A stretch of DNA of 64,000 nucleotides, taken from positions 945,501 to 1,009,500 of the forward strand of contig NZ_CP029353.1 of the NCBI RefSeq assembly GCF_003130795.1, written 5' to 3'. The position numbers were made by a program, and so were the translations under genes. Source of the stretch: Azospirillum thermophilum (lineage in GTDB: Bacteria > Pseudomonadota > Alphaproteobacteria > Azospirillales > Azospirillaceae). Positions 47,949-58,389 of this stretch are shown here, piece after piece; position 1 is the stretch's first letter; the number at the start of each line of letters is the position of its first letter. The notes below the pieces were generated by a model. The model worked only from the letters and a program-made list of their open reading frames with translations. It was not told the origin of the DNA and did no database searches.

Positions 47949-49598
47949 TCAGAACAGCGTGCCCTGCAGCGGCACCGGGCGAGGCTTCTTCGGCTCGGCC
48001 TTCTTCTCGGTCCTGTGCGGGCCCGGCTGGGCGGCGGGCGGCGGCGTGTCGGGCCTGGGCTCCCCGCCCTCCAGCACGGCGCCGGTGCGGCCGTCGGCGA
48101 AGACCAGCGTCACCGCCATGCCGGGCAGGGCGTCGGCGGCCCGGGTCAGCGGCCTGCGCTCGGCATCCTCCACCAGGGCGAAGCCGCGGGCCAGCACCCC
48201 CTTGTAGGAATAGCTCTCCAGCAGTTGCCCGGTGGCGGTCAGCTTCGCCGCCTGCGCCTCAAGCACCTTGCCGTAGCCGCGCGCCAGCCGCGGCGCCAGA
48301 TCCTCCAGCCGCCGCGACCCTTCGCCCGCCTTGATCCGCACCGGGCCGAGCGACAGGCGCCCGGCCACCCGGTCATAGCGTCCGCGCGCCGTGGTCACCG
48401 CATGGCGCAGCGCCCCGTCCAGCGCGCGAGCCTCCGACGCCAGGCGCTGGCCGGCCTGCATCAGCTTCTCGCGCGGGTGGCGCAGCTTGGCGCCCAGCTC
48501 GGCGACGCGGGTGCGCCGTCGCTCGACCAGCCCGGCGGCGGCCATCGCCAGCCGCTCCGCCCGGTCGTCCAGCCGCTGGGCATGGGTCTCCAGCAGGGCG
48601 CGCGGATCGCCCAGCCCGCGGGCCAGCCCCTCGACCCGCTGGCGGCGGTCCTCCACGGCACGGCTGGCGCAGGCCAGCAGCCGGCGCTGGCAGTCGGCCA
48701 CCTGCACCAGCAGCTCGCCGCGCACGGGAACCGCCATCTCCGCCGCCGCGGTCGGGGTGGGGGCGCGCAGGTCGGCGGCGAAGTCGATCAGCGTGGTGTC
48801 GGTCTCGTGTCCGACGGCGGAGATCAGCGGAATGACGCTGGCCGCCGCGGCGCGCACCACGCTCTCCTCGTTGAAGGCCATCAGGTCTTCCAGCGAGCCG
48901 CCGCCGCGCGCCACGATCAGCAGGTCGGGCCGCGGCACCGCCCCGCCGGGCGCGATGCGGTTGAAGCCCTCGATCGCCGCCGTCACCTGGGCCGCGGCGC
49001 TCTCGCCCTGGACGGCCACCGGCCACAGCAGCACGCGGCGCGGGAAGCGGTCGTTCAGCCGGTGCAGGATGTCGCGGATGACCGCCCCGGTGGGCGAGGT
49101 GATGACGCCGATCACGTCGGGCAGGAAGGGGATGCGCTTCTTGCGAGCGGGATCGAACAGCCCTTCGGCGGCCAGCCGCCGCTTGCGCTCCTCCAGCATC
49201 TTCAGCAGCGCGCCTTCGCCCGCCAGCTCCATCGACTCGATGACGAGCTGGTACTGCGAGCGGCCGGGATAGGTCGTCATCCGCCCGGTGACGATGACCT
49301 CCAGCCCCTCCTCGGGCCGCAAGGCCAGCTTCGCCACCGTGCCGCGCCAGCACACCGCCTCGATCACGGCGCTGTCGTCCTTCAGGCGCATGTAGCAGTG
49401 GCCGGAGCTGTGCTTCTTCGGCTGCGAGATCTCGCCGCGCACCCGGACGAAGCCGAACTCGTCCTCGATCGTCCGCTTCAGCCGCCGGGCGAGGTCGCCG
49501 ACCGTGTATTCCGGCAGGTTGGATCCCGGCCGCGGCTCGGCCGCGATCAGCGGGGAGGAGGGCTGCGACGCGGAGGGGGCATCAAAATCTTGAGTCAT
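47949..49598 (-). CDS. xseA: Exodeoxyribonuclease VII large subunit
   Basis: XseA with XseB forms exonuclease VII, which degrades single-stranded DNA into short oligonucleotides. The 549-residue protein has the OB-fold ([39 protein letters not shown]), the catalytic region ([74 protein letters not shown]) and a long coiled-coil half. The C-terminus has a Pro-rich extension. It is divergent from purD; the two starts are 57 bases apart. Frames reaching further upstream are antisense to purD. Confidence 0.96.
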   Translation of the reverse strand: MTQDFDAPSASQPSSPLIAAEPRPGSNLPEYTVGDLARRLKRTIEDEFGFVRVRGEISQPKKHSSGHCYMRLKDDSAVIEAVCWRGTVAKLALRPEEGLEVIVTGRMTTYPGRSQYQLVIESMELAGEGALLKMLEERKRRLAAEGLFDPARKKRIPFLPDVIGVITSPTGAVIRDILHRLNDRFPRRVLLWPVAVQGESAAAQVTAAIEGFNRIAPGGAVPRPDLLIVARGGGSLEDLMAFNEESVVRAAAASVIPLISAVGHETDTTLIDFAADLRAPTPTAAAEMAVPVRGELLVQVADCQRRLLACASRAVEDRRQRVEGLARGLGDPRALLETHAQRLDDRAERLAMAAAGLVERRRTRVAELGAKLRHPREKLMQAGQRLASEARALDGALRHAVTTARGRYDRVAGRLSLGPVRIKAGEGSRRLEDLAPRLARGYGKVLEAQAAKLTATGQLLESYSYKGVLARGFALVEDAERRPLTRAADALPGMAVTLVFADGRTGAVLEGGEPRPDTPPPAAQPGPHRTEKKAEPKKPRPVPLQGTLF

Positions 49599-49655
49599 GG
49601 TGCGGCCATGATACAAGGCGCCGTGTCGGCAACAAGCGCGGAAGGGGTCGCTGTC

Positions 49656-50945
49656 ATGAAAGTCCTGGTCGTCGGTTCCGGTGGGCGCGAGCATGCCCTG
49701 TGCTGGGCCATCGCCAACTCCCCTCTGTGTGACACGCTCTACTGCGCCCCGGGCAACGCCGGCATCGCGGGCGTCGCCGAATGCGTCGCCATCGCTGCCG
49801 AGGATGTGGAGGCGCTGGTCGGCTTTGCCAGTGACAATGCGATCGACTTCGTCGTCGTCGGGCCGGAGGGGCCGCTGGTCCTCGGCCTCGTCGACCGTCT
49901 GACCGCCAAGGGCATCAAGGCCTTCGGCCCCAGCGCCGCGGCGGCGGAGCTGGAGGGCTCCAAGGGCTTCATGAAGGACATCCTGGCCAAGTACGGCGTG
50001 CCGACCGCCTTCTATGGCCGCTTCAAGGATCCCGCCGCCGCCAAGGACTATGTGCGCAAGCACGGCGCCCCCATCGTGGTGAAGGCCGACGGCCTCGCCG
50101 CCGGCAAGGGCGTCACCGTCGCCCGCACGCAGGAGGAGGCCTTCGCCGCCATCGACGACGCGCTGGTCGGCGGCCGGTTCGGCGCCGCCGGTGCCGAGGT
50201 GGTGGTCGAGGAGTTCCTCGACGGCGAGGAGGTCAGCTTCTTCGCGCTGTGCGACGGGCAGAACGCCCTGCCGCTGGCCTCCGCCCAGGACCACAAGGCG
50301 GTCGGCGACGGCGACACCGGCCCCAACACCGGCGGCATGGGCGCCTATTCCCCGGCCCCCGTCCTGACGCCGGCCCTGCAGGACCGCGTGATGCGCGAGA
50401 TCATCCTGCCGACCGTCAAGGGCATGGCGGCGGAGGGCAAGCCCTTCAAGGGCGTGCTGTTCGCCGGCCTGATGATCGTCAGGGGTCCGGACGGCGAGCC
50501 GGTGCCCAAGACCCTGGAGTTCAACGTCCGCTTCGGCGACCCGGAATGCCAGACGCTGATGATGCGCCTGAAGTCCGACGCACTGGCGGCCCTGGTCGCC
50601 GCCGCCGACGGCGTGCTCGACAGCATCGACCTGCGCTGGCACGACCAGACGGCGCTGTGCGTCGTGATGGCCGCCAACGGCTATCCCGGCGACTATGTGA
50701 AGAACACGGAGATTCGCGGCCTCGACGCCGCCGGGGCGGTGGACGGCGTCACCGTCTTCCATGCCGGCACGAAGCGCGCGGAGGATGGCCGGGTGCTCTC
50801 CACCGGCGGCCGCGTGCTCGGCGTGACGGCGCTGGCTCCGACGGTGGCCGAGGCGCAGGCGCGGGCCTACCGCGCGGTGGACGCGCTCGACTGGCCGGAC
50901 GGCTTCTGCCGCCGCGACATCGGCTGGCGGGCGGTGGGGCGGTAA
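49656..50945 (+). CDS. purD: Phosphoribosylamine-glycine ligase
   Basis: PurD joins phosphoribosylamine and glycine with ATP in purine synthesis. The 429-residue ATP-grasp enzyme is complete: [59 protein letters not shown], the loop [24 protein letters not shown] and the C-terminal domain through HAGT. AAGGGG lies before ATG 49656. Confidence 0.97.
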   Translation: MKVLVVGSGGREHALCWAIANSPLCDTLYCAPGNAGIAGVAECVAIAAEDVEALVGFASDNAIDFVVVGPEGPLVLGLVDRLTAKGIKAFGPSAAAAELEGSKGFMKDILAKYGVPTAFYGRFKDPAAAKDYVRKHGAPIVVKADGLAAGKGVTVARTQEEAFAAIDDALVGGRFGAAGAEVVVEEFLDGEEVSFFALCDGQNALPLASAQDHKAVGDGDTGPNTGGMGAYSPAPVLTPALQDRVMREIILPTVKGMAAEGKPFKGVLFAGLMIVRGPDGEPVPKTLEFNVRFGDPECQTLMMRLKSDALAALVAAADGVLDSIDLRWHDQTALCVVMAANGYPGDYVKNTEIRGLDAAGAVDGVTVFHAGTKRAEDGRVLSTGGRVLGVTALAPTVAEAQARAYRAVDALDWPDGFCRRDIGWRAVGR

Positions 50946-51003
50946 GGGCGCCCCGCTTCGCTTTCCACAGGATGGCGCCTGAGGCCCGCCTCGCTTCAGC
51001 CGA

Positions 51004-53316
51004 CTATCTGTTTGCCAAAGCATCAAGGAAGTCGCGGTCGGAATCGCTCAGCCCGGCGGCCGCAGGGCATCCTTTGGAATCCGCAATGCCGGCGGCCAAT
51101 GGCCATGCCGTCAGGCCGCTCTCCGCGTCTGCTTGGTAATCGGATCGGACCAAGCGCAGGATTGTCGCTTTTAGAACGTAATCCCCGTCTTCGACGTTGC
51201 AGGCCAAGTCGGTCATATACACGCTGCGACCAGTGGGCGTCATTGCTTTAGATGCAATCTGTAAGTAATCGTGAAAACTAATTCCGCCAAATGAGTCATT
51301 AGCTTGTTTCATGAATTCCAAGATCCTGTATGATCTTAGGTAAAAATCGTGTGATGGATTCCTTTCTGGCGTGAGGATTTTTTTGTCCGGTGTCTGATCG
51401 ATCCATTGTATTATCTGGTATCCTAGATCTTCTTCCATCCATTCGTTTTGTAATTCAGCCCCGTTGCGAAAGTGAACCGCGGTGATGTTTGCGCCGTGCG
51501 CTCGTGTTTTCCAGGTCGCGGCTCCGTCAAGACTTGCTCCCTGTAAATGAGATTCCGAGAAATCGGCGCCCTGAAGCTGAGAGCCTGAAAGATTGGCTCC
51601 TCTCAAGTCTGATCTGTACAAATAAGCTCCGTGGAGAACCGCTCTCGAAAGATTCGCCCCCATGAGGTTGGCCTTGAAAAAGTTTGCGCCTTCCAGGTGA
51701 GCACGTGATAAATCCGCCCCTGGCATTTGTGCAAAGCTGAAATCTGACAGTTGAAGGAACGCGTTAAAAATTTCTGCGCCTTGTAGTTTGGCATTGCTCA
51801 GATCTGACCCTTGCATCTGGGCATCGTAGATGCCAACCTTGCGAAGGCTGGCGTCTGAGAAGGTTGCTCCTTTTAGGTTGACCTGAACAAGGTTGCCGCC
51901 GTCGAGTGTGGCCGATGCTAAATTGGCGCCCTGTAACGTCGATTCGGTGATCTGGCATTTCTGAAGATTTGCATTAGCGATGTCCGCTTTGCTCAGGTCT
52001 GTTTCATAAATCTTAGATTTTTGAAGATTAACCCAATTCATATCTGCGCCGACCATTTGCGATCGATACACGATCACGCCATCCATATCCGCGGAGGACA
52101 GATTCGCATCATTCAGATTTGTTTCCCGAATCAATGCGCTTTGGAGTTGGGCGTCAGACAGGTCGGCTCCTTGAAGATTGGCGCCCCGAAACACCGCTCC
52201 TTTCAGGTTGGCACCTGACAACTGCGCTCTGCGCAGGCTTCGTCCGGAAAAGTCGCGGTGGCTGAGGTTCAACGGCAGCGGTCCGGGAACGATCGTGCCT
52301 GCGGTATCGCCACCGCCGGGTTGCGCCGCGACCATGTTTGTGTGGGGCGCGCGAGGCTTCAGCGTGCGGGGAAGCCCTGCCGTGGTCAGCCAATCCCCCA
52401 GCGTTGAACCCTCGATGACAACGCCGTCGGACAGAAATTCGCCTGGAGTGGTGGCAACCAGCAGGGAAACGGCGAGAATGGCCGACGCCACCATGGCGGC
52501 AAGACGACGGGAGGCCCAGTCGAGCCGACCTCCGTCCTTCCCCTTCGGCTGGGCAGCGCCACGCGGCACCAATCCGCCGAACAACCCGACCAGCATGGCG
52601 CGCAGCGCCCGCAACGTGTCCTCCCAGGTCAGTCCGGCTTCCCGCGCCGTTGCCGCCGACAGCGCCAAGCCGGCCATCAGGCAGAGGCGGTGCCACCAGG
52701 TAATGCCCTCGCTTTGGTAGGCGAGAAACCGGATCTGGAACGCGCCGTGCAGCAGCACCGGAGCCAGCACCAGCGTCACCGCGGCGGCCAACACGGTCAG
52801 CGCCTGCGGCAGCGGCGGAGTCGCCGGGCCGCTTCCGTCTCCGCAGCGCACCGCCTCGAACCGGGCCAGCAGGCGCGTGATGACGAAGCCGTCGACGCGG
52901 TGCCGCAGTGCCTCCAGCACCGCGCCGGGGTTGCCGGCGCTCTTGGCCGCCTCCCGTTCGGCAAAGGTGAGGTAATGGCGGATCGCGTCGGCGATCACCG
53001 CCACCTTGCGGACCATGTAGAGTTGGACCAGCCAGAACAGGGCCGGCGCGCCGATGAAGAATTTCACCAGCCCGACCTCCAGATCGAAGACCGGCAGCTT
53101 GATCGGCTTCTCCACCAGCAGGTCGTAGTCGGTGACCGCCGTGACGGTGAAGATCAGGTAGATCCACAGCAGCAGGTAGGTCAGCGACTGCGCCGCCGCC
53201 GCCTTGCTCAGGTCGTTTAACGCCGCTTCGAGCTTATCCAAGCCCGCGCTGTCCGCCGCCGGATGAGGCGGCGCCGGCTTGGGCGCGACATCGCTGGGCA
53301 GGTCGTACGGCGGCAT
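51004..53316 (-). CDS. Large membrane pentapeptide-repeat protein with internal base-composition break
   Basis: The 770-residue protein has several membrane helices in the first 320 residues ([75 protein letters not shown]). From about residue 345 ([26 protein letters not shown]) to 600 it is one long A(D/N)LxG beta-helix. A C-terminal domain of about 170 residues has no recognised family. The helix-coding half (52250-53316) is as GC-rich as its neighbours, but the repeat and C-terminal half (51004-52250) is strikingly AT-rich with A/T third positions. This suggests that the repeat half was acquired separately. ATG 53316 begins [10 protein letters not shown]. Confidence 0.85.
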   Translation of the reverse strand: MPPYDLPSDVAPKPAPPHPAADSAGLDKLEAALNDLSKAAAAQSLTYLLLWIYLIFTVTAVTDYDLLVEKPIKLPVFDLEVGLVKFFIGAPALFWLVQLYMVRKVAVIADAIRHYLTFAEREAAKSAGNPGAVLEALRHRVDGFVITRLLARFEAVRCGDGSGPATPPLPQALTVLAAAVTLVLAPVLLHGAFQIRFLAYQSEGITWWHRLCLMAGLALSAATAREAGLTWEDTLRALRAMLVGLFGGLVPRGAAQPKGKDGGRLDWASRRLAAMVASAILAVSLLVATTPGEFLSDGVVIEGSTLGDWLTTAGLPRTLKPRAPHTNMVAAQPGGGDTAGTIVPGPLPLNLSHRDFSGRSLRRAQLSGANLKGAVFRGANLQGADLSDAQLQSALIRETNLNDANLSSADMDGVIVYRSQMVGADMNWVNLQKSKIYETDLSKADIANANLQKCQITESTLQGANLASATLDGGNLVQVNLKGATFSDASLRKVGIYDAQMQGSDLSNAKLQGAEIFNAFLQLSDFSFAQMPGADLSRAHLEGANFFKANLMGANLSRAVLHGAYLYRSDLRGANLSGSQLQGADFSESHLQGASLDGAATWKTRAHGANITAVHFRNGAELQNEWMEEDLGYQIIQWIDQTPDKKILTPERNPSHDFYLRSYRILEFMKQANDSFGGISFHDYLQIASKAMTPTGRSVYMTDLACNVEDGDYVLKATILRLVRSDYQADAESGLTAWPLAAGIADSKGCPAAAGLSDSDRDFLDALANR

Positions 53317-53622
53317 GCTGGCGCTGAAAATTGCGTGAAGTCCATCATATGCAACCGGGCGCCGCGCGGCAATGGCCGGACGCGTTCTCCCTCAATTCTC
53401 TGCGCCCCCCCCTTGCACAGAAAGGTGGAAGCGCCGCTGCATCCATGATAGGAAAATAAGCACTGATTTGCCGCGCCGGAGGCCGACCGCATACCCGCTC
53501 CGCAACTCACCATGTCCGGCCCGGCGCGCCCGTGCAACATCAAGCAATCCCATGTTTCATGGTGTTGCACGGTGTTTCATCCGGGTGTCGCCGCAACCCG
53601 GAACACCGATGAACGGCCCGCA
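53317..53622. other. Intergenic region between tadA and the membrane pentapeptide gene
   Basis: No gene is supported in these 306 bases. They hold the upstream region of the minus-strand pentapeptide gene, the end of tadA, and a nested inverted repeat listed separately. Confidence 0.5.
53530..53572. repeat. Nested 10-bp inverted repeat, possible operator or terminator
   Basis: CCGTGCAACA (53530-53539) and TGTTGCACGG (53563-53572) are exact complements; between them CCATG-TTT-CATGG forms a second dyad. It lies about 50 bases past the tadA stop and 210 bases before the pentapeptide gene start, so it could end tadA transcription or bind a regulator. Confidence 0.55.
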
Positions 53623-54081
53623 TCAGCCGCGACGGCGGTCCTTGAAAAACTCCCGCAACATCGCCCCCGCCCGCGTTTCCGCGAAGCCGCTGTAGACGTC
53701 CGGTGCATGGTGGCAGGTGGGTTGGCCGAAGAAGCGCGGGCCGTGGTCCACGGCGCCGCCCTTGGGGTCGTAGGCGCCGTAATAGACCCGCCGCAGCCGG
53801 GCGAAGCTGATGGCGGCGGCGCACAGCGCGCAGGGCTCCAGCGTCACATAGAGGTCGCAGCCGGGCAGCCGCGGCTCGCCGCGTGCGGCGCAGGCCTGGC
53901 GGATCGCCAGCACCTCGGCATGGGCGGTCGGGTCGTTCAGCTCCTCGGTCCGGTTGCCGGCGCGGCCCAGCACGGCGCCGGTCGCCGGATCGACCACCAC
54001 GGCGCCGACCGGCACCTCGCCGCGGGCGGCGGCGGCCTCGGCTTCCGCGAAGGCGATGTCCATGGGGGAGGGGATGCGCAT
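53623..54081 (-). CDS. tadA: tRNA-specific adenosine deaminase (TadA family)
   Basis: The 152-residue zinc deaminase has PTAHAEVLAIRQA (zinc His and catalytic Glu) and EPCALCAAAI (PCxxC zinc ligands), followed by RRVYYGAYDPKGGAVDHG and a C-terminal helix ending LREFFKDRR. TadA converts A34 to inosine in tRNA-Arg. The start at 54081 has GGCAGG upstream; ATG 54063 lacks any ribosome binding site. It is divergent from the pseudouridine synthase gene. Confidence 0.93.
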   Translation of the reverse strand: MRIPSPMDIAFAEAEAAAARGEVPVGAVVVDPATGAVLGRAGNRTEELNDPTAHAEVLAIRQACAARGEPRLPGCDLYVTLEPCALCAAAISFARLRRVYYGAYDPKGGAVDHGPRFFGQPTCHHAPDVYSGFAETRAGAMLREFFKDRRRG

Positions 54082-54465
54082 GCGCCGCAGCCTGCCCAGC
54101 GCCGGCACCCGCCGTCAAGGCCGCACTCCCGGTCCGCTGCCGGCGGGCGAATGGACGGTGTTCTTGCTCCGTTTCCCTCTCTCCGCTATCCTCGTGCCAT
54201 CAACGCCCGGTCCCTGCCCACACCCAAGCCTCGCTGCCGGCGTCGTGCAGGCGATGCACAATGACGGTACACCTATGATCCGCGGTAACCGCTTGATCCG
54301 GAACGGAAAAGCGGCGCCCTGGACCGTTGTGCGCCGAAAGTGTCCTGCACAGCGCGCCCAATCCGCACCGTCCGGCCCGCCGGAAAGGGCGGTGTGCCGC
54401 AGAATCCCGCGGCCCGCCGCAGAGTCGCGGTTGCGGGCGGACGGTGCAGGCCGTATGGTCCGCCA
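54082..54465. other. Divergent intergenic region between tadA and the pseudouridine synthase gene
   Basis: Nothing beyond promoter-sized space is seen in these 384 bases. Open frames crossing it lack ribosome binding sites and family similarity. Confidence 0.5.
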
Positions 54466-55767
54466 ATGACTGCCCGAAAGACCGACACCTCTCCCGCCGC
54501 CGACCATGACGGTGGCGAACGTATTGCCAAGCGGCTGGCGCGCGCCGGCCTCTGCTCGCGCCGCGATGCCGAGCGCTGGATCGCCGAGGGCCGCGTCGCG
54601 GTCAACGGCCAGACGCTGGCCAGCCCCGCCTGCGTCGTCCGTCCCGGCGACCTCGTGCAGGTGGACGGCAAGCTGGTGCCGGAGCCGGAGCCGGCCCGCC
54701 TGTGGCGCTACCACAAGCCTTCGGGGCTCGTGACGACGGCGCGCGACGAGAAGGGCCGGGCGACGGTGTTCGACCGGCTGCCGCCGGAGCTGCCGCGCGT
54801 GGTGTCGGTCGGCCGGCTCGACCTGACGACCGAGGGGCTGCTGCTGCTCACCAACGACGGCGAGCTGGCGCGCTTCCTGGAGCTGCCGACCACCGGCTGG
54901 ACCCGCCGCTACCGCGTGCGCGTCTTCGGCGAGGTGGACGAGGTGCGGCTGGCCGCGCTGCAGAAGGGCATCACCATCGAGGGCGTGAAGTACGGCCCGA
55001 TCGAGGCGGTGCTCGACCGCATCCAGGGCCGCAACGCCTGGCTGACCGTCAGCCTGAAGGAAGGCAAGAACCGCGAGATCCGCAAGGTGATGGAGACGCT
55101 GGGCCTGCAGGTCAACCGGCTGATCCGCGTCGCCTACGGTCCCTTCCAGCTCGGCAAGCTGGAGGAAGGGGCGGTGGAGGAGGTTCCGCGCCGCGTCGTG
55201 AAGGAGCAGGTCTCCCGCTTCTTCACCGGCGAGGAGGCCGAGGAGGAGGCGACCCCGACCCAGCAGCGCGCCCGCGCCCGCGCGGCGGAGCCCGCCCGGA
55301 CCGCCCGGCCGGAGCCGGTGAAGGTCGCCCCGGCGGCTCCCGAACCGGCCGGCAAGGCCGCCCGCCCGCCGCGCTCGGCCGCCAAGCGGCATGAGCTGCA
55401 GGAGCGCCGCGAGGCCGGCGACGACAAGCGCCGTGGCCCCGCTGCCCGCAAGACCGACCGGCCGGCCACCAAGCCCGCTTCCGCCAAGGCGGCCGAGGGC
55501 AGGCCGTTCCAGGGCAAGCCGGTGCACTCCAGGCCGGCCCCGGCTGGCAAGGCGCCTCCGGCCAAGCCGACCCAGGCCAAGGCGGATCAGGCCAGGATGA
55601 CCGACTCCCGGCCCGCCCGCGCCAAGGCGGGACCGGACCGGAGCGGCCCGGACAAGAGCGGCCCGCGGGGGCCGAAGCCGCGCGGCGCCGGACCGAACCG
55701 GCCGGCGGGTGGCGGCGCTGCGGGCGGTGCGCGGACGGAGCGGCCCCGTGCGGATCGTCGGCGGTAG
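54466..55767 (+). CDS. RluB-type 23S rRNA pseudouridine synthase with long basic tail
   Basis: The 433-residue protein has an N-terminal S4 RNA-binding domain (ERIAKRLARAGLCSRRDAERWIAEGRVAVNG) and a RsuA/RluB catalytic domain with the active Asp119 in GRLDLTTEGLLLLTNDG, TTGWTRRYRVRVFG, and EGKNREIRKVMETLGLQVNRLIRVAYGPF. About 175 residues follow, rich in K, R, P and A, with repeats such as AKPTQAKADQA; this is common in alphaproteobacterial homologues and likely binds RNA. It overlaps rsmD by 20 bases, so the two rRNA-modifying enzymes are co-translated. Confidence 0.93.
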   Translation: MTARKTDTSPAADHDGGERIAKRLARAGLCSRRDAERWIAEGRVAVNGQTLASPACVVRPGDLVQVDGKLVPEPEPARLWRYHKPSGLVTTARDEKGRATVFDRLPPELPRVVSVGRLDLTTEGLLLLTNDGELARFLELPTTGWTRRYRVRVFGEVDEVRLAALQKGITIEGVKYGPIEAVLDRIQGRNAWLTVSLKEGKNREIRKVMETLGLQVNRLIRVAYGPFQLGKLEEGAVEEVPRRVVKEQVSRFFTGEEAEEEATPTQQRARARAAEPARTARPEPVKVAPAAPEPAGKAARPPRSAAKRHELQERREAGDDKRRGPAARKTDRPATKPASAKAAEGRPFQGKPVHSRPAPAGKAPPAKPTQAKADQARMTDSRPARAKAGPDRSGPDKSGPRGPKPRGAGPNRPAGGGAAGGARTERPRADRRR

Positions 55768-56305
55768 GCATCGCGGCCGGCGGCTGGTGGCGCCGGAGGG
55801 GCGGGACACCCGCCCGACCACCGACCGCACGCGCGAGGCCCTGTTCAACATCCTGTCTCATGCCGCCTGGGCGCCCGACCTCGACGGGGCGGTGGTGCTC
55901 GACGGCTTCTGCGGCACCGGCGCGCTGGGGCTGGAGGCGCTGTCGCGGGGGGCCGTCCATTGCAGCTTCCTCGACCTCGGCCGCGCGGCGCTGGAGGCGG
56001 TGCGCGCCAACGTCGCGACCCTGGGGGAGGAGGCGAACGCCACCATCCTGCGGGCCGACGTGACGAAGCCGCCGGCACCGCGGCAGCCGTGCGATCTCGT
56101 CTTCCTCGACCCGCCCTACGGCAAGGATCTGGCGCCCCGTGCGCTGGAGGCGCTGGCGCGCTCCGGCTGGCTCGCTCCCGGGGCGCTCGCCGTGGTCGAG
56201 GTGGCGGAAGGCGATCCGCTTCCCCTGCCGGCCGGCTTCTCGGCGGTGGACGAGCGGCGCTACGGCGACACCCGCGTCGCCTTCCTGACCTTCGCCCGCG
56301 ACTGA
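55748..56305 (+). CDS. rsmD: 16S rRNA m2G966 methyltransferase RsmD
   Basis: The 185-residue protein begins with the RsmD block VRIVGGRHRGRRLVAPEG, then TRPTTDRTREALFNIL, the SAM site VVLDGFCGTGALGLEAL and the catalytic LDPPYG. It methylates N2 of G966 in the 30S subunit. The GTG start at 55748 has GGAG seven bases upstream and lies inside the end of the pseudouridine synthase gene. Confidence 0.95.
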   Translation: MRIVGGRHRGRRLVAPEGRDTRPTTDRTREALFNILSHAAWAPDLDGAVVLDGFCGTGALGLEALSRGAVHCSFLDLGRAALEAVRANVATLGEEANATILRADVTKPPAPRQPCDLVFLDPPYGKDLAPRALEALARSGWLAPGALAVVEVAEGDPLPLPAGFSAVDERRYGDTRVAFLTFARD

Positions 56306-56349
56306 CGGCCGGCGCCCCTGTTGTCCGCCCTGAACAAGGAGGGGCGGAT

Positions 56350-58011
56350 ATGATCAAGGACCTCTGGTACAAGAACGCGGTCATCTACAACCTGTCGCTG
56401 GCGACCTACATGGATTCCGACGGCGACGGGATCGGCGATTTCCAGGGGCTGCAGCGGCGGCTCGACTATCTGCAGGGACTGGGCGTCACCTGCCTGTGGC
56501 TGGGGCCGTTCCAGCCCTCGCCGATGAAGGACGACGGCTACGACATCAGCGACTACTACAATGTCGATCCGCGCTACGGCACGTTGGGCGACTTCGTGGA
56601 GTTCACCCACGGCTGCAAGCAGCGCGGCATCCGGGTCATCATCGATCTGGTGATCAACCACACCTCGAACGAGCATCCCTGGTTCCAGTCGGCCCGGAAG
56701 GGTCCCGACTCCAAGTATCGCGACTGGTATGTCTGGTCGGACCGCAAGCCGGAGAACGCCGACCAGGGCATGGTCTTCCCCGGGGTCCAGAAATCGACCT
56801 GGACCTATGACCGGCAGGCGCGGGGCTGGTACTTCCACCGCTTCTACGACTTCCAGCCCGACCTCAACACCGCCAATCCGGAGGTGCAGGCCGAACTGCT
56901 GAAGATCATGGGCTTCTGGATCGAGCTCGGCGTGTCGGGCTTCCGGATGGACGCCGTGCCCTTCATCATCGCCACCAAGGGACCGGACGTCACCAGGCCG
57001 GAGGAGCAGTTCGACATGCTGCGGACCTTCCGGGAGTTCGTGCAGTGGCGCCAGGGCGACGCGATGCTGCTGGCCGAGGCCAACGTGCTGCCGGAGGACG
57101 ACATGGAGTATTTCGGCCGCGACGGCGACCGCATGCACATGATGTTCAACTTCCAGGTCAACCAGCACCTGTTCTACGCGATGGCGGCCGCCGATGCCGG
57201 ACCGCTCGTCAAGGCGCTGGAGGCGACCAAGCCGCGCCCGGCCTCCGCCCAGTGGGGCTGCTTCCTGCGCAACCATGACGAACTCGACCTCGGCCGGCTG
57301 ACCGACGCGCAGCGGGCGACGGTCTTCGCCGCCTTCGGGCCGGAGCCGGGCATGCAGCTCTACGACCGCGGCATCCGCCGCCGGCTGGCGCCCATGCTGA
57401 ACGGCGATCAGCGCCGGCTGGAGCTGGCCTACAGCCTGATGTTCACCCTGCCGGGAACCCCGGTGATCCGCTATGGCGACGAGATCGGCATGGGCGACGA
57501 CCTCTCGCTGCCGGAGCGCAACTGCGCCCGCACGCCGATGCAGTGGTCGGACGAGCCGCAGGGCGGCTTCACCAAATCCGATACGCCGGTCCTGCCGGTC
57601 ATCAGCGGCGGCGCCTTCGGCTATCAGCGCATCAACGCCGCCCACCAGCGCCGCGACCCGTCCTCCCTCCTGAACTGGACCGAGCGCATCATCCGCATGC
57701 GCAAGGAGTGTCCGGAGATCGGCTGGGGCGACTTCCGGATCCTCGACACCAACCGGCCGGAGGTTCTGGCGATGCGGTACGACTGGCGGAACAACTCCGT
57801 CGTCGTCATCCATAACCTGTCGGATCGGCCGCAGGATCTCTCGCTCGTCGTCCATGGCGAGGGCAAGTCGCCCCGCCTCGTCAACCTGCTGAGCGAGGAC
57901 CACAGCGACCCGGACGAGGACGGGCGCCACGATCTGGTGCTGGAGGCCTACGGCTACCGCTGGTTCCGCTTCGGCGGCCTCGACTATCTGCTCCGCCGCA
58001 GCGAAGGATAA
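56350..58011 (+). CDS. GH13 alpha-amylase family enzyme, trehalose-synthase-like
   Basis: The 553-residue enzyme has a GH13 barrel opening KDLWYKNAVIYNLSLATYMDSDGDGIGDFQGL, typical of trehalose synthase and related glucosidases. Catalytic residues are nucleophile Asp201 (GFRMDAVPF), acid/base Glu243 (LLAEANVL) and Asp310 (LRNHDELDL); INHTSNEHPWF and the second-half YGDEIGMGDDLSLPER are also present. TreS interconverts maltose and trehalose, an osmoprotectant. The family makes related glucosyl transfers, so the exact reaction is open. AAGGAGG stands seven bases before ATG 56350. No signal peptide, so cytoplasmic. Confidence 0.9.
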   Translation: MIKDLWYKNAVIYNLSLATYMDSDGDGIGDFQGLQRRLDYLQGLGVTCLWLGPFQPSPMKDDGYDISDYYNVDPRYGTLGDFVEFTHGCKQRGIRVIIDLVINHTSNEHPWFQSARKGPDSKYRDWYVWSDRKPENADQGMVFPGVQKSTWTYDRQARGWYFHRFYDFQPDLNTANPEVQAELLKIMGFWIELGVSGFRMDAVPFIIATKGPDVTRPEEQFDMLRTFREFVQWRQGDAMLLAEANVLPEDDMEYFGRDGDRMHMMFNFQVNQHLFYAMAAADAGPLVKALEATKPRPASAQWGCFLRNHDELDLGRLTDAQRATVFAAFGPEPGMQLYDRGIRRRLAPMLNGDQRRLELAYSLMFTLPGTPVIRYGDEIGMGDDLSLPERNCARTPMQWSDEPQGGFTKSDTPVLPVISGGAFGYQRINAAHQRRDPSSLLNWTERIIRMRKECPEIGWGDFRILDTNRPEVLAMRYDWRNNSVVVIHNLSDRPQDLSLVVHGEGKSPRLVNLLSEDHSDPDEDGRHDLVLEAYGYRWFRFGGLDYLLRRSEG

Positions 58012-58085
58012 CCGGATCTTGACAGGACGGCCCTGCCGGACGCAGCCTTGACGCGCCGTCCCGTCGGGGCGGCACAACAGATGCT

Positions 58086-58242
58086 TGTTCTCAGGGCAGG
58101 GTGGAAATCCCGACCGGCGGTATCTCCTCGGCGACGAGGGGGAGCCCGCGAGCGCCCGCCGATCCCTTCCGGGGCCGGCGGGGTCAAGCAGACCCGGTGA
58201 GAGGCCGGGGCCGACGGTTACAGTCCGGATGGAAGAGGACGA
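58086..58242 (+). ncRNA. FMN riboswitch (RFN element)
   Basis: The conserved RFN blocks appear in order: TTCTCAGGGCAGGGTGGAAA, CCGACCGGCGGTA, AGCCCGCGAGCGCC, GGTCAAGCAGACCCGGTGA, then GGGCCGACGGTTACAGTCCGG and GGAAGAGGACGA. It lies about 150 bases before ribB on the same strand. FMN binding is expected to lower ribB expression. A downstream hairpin forms the likely expression platform. Confidence 0.96.
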
Positions 58243-58282
58243 GCCGACGACGACCGCATCCCGCAACACGCTTGCGGGCATC

Positions 58283-58346
58283 GTGGCCGTACGTCTGCAC
58301 CGGCGGTGCCGGGGACCATGGTTCCCGGTGCCGGCGTACGTCTCCT
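58283..58346 (+). promoter_or_regulatory. Expression-platform hairpin of the FMN riboswitch
   Basis: CGTACG and GGTGCCGGGGACC on the left can pair, with some G.U pairs, with GGTTCCCGGTGCC and CGTACG on the right around the central ATGG. There is no T-run, so control is more likely at translation start or by a Rho-type mechanism; the ribB ribosome binding site GGAG lies about 32 bases beyond the stem. Confidence 0.65.
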
Positions 58347-58389
58347 GACGCCCTGATTAAGGCTCGCCCCTTGTTTTGGAGTGAGAACC

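Noticed and set aside
49599-51026. Upstream extension of the xseA frame through purD
   Set aside because: XseA family length and the MTQDFDAP start place the gene end at 49598; the rest is antisense to purD.
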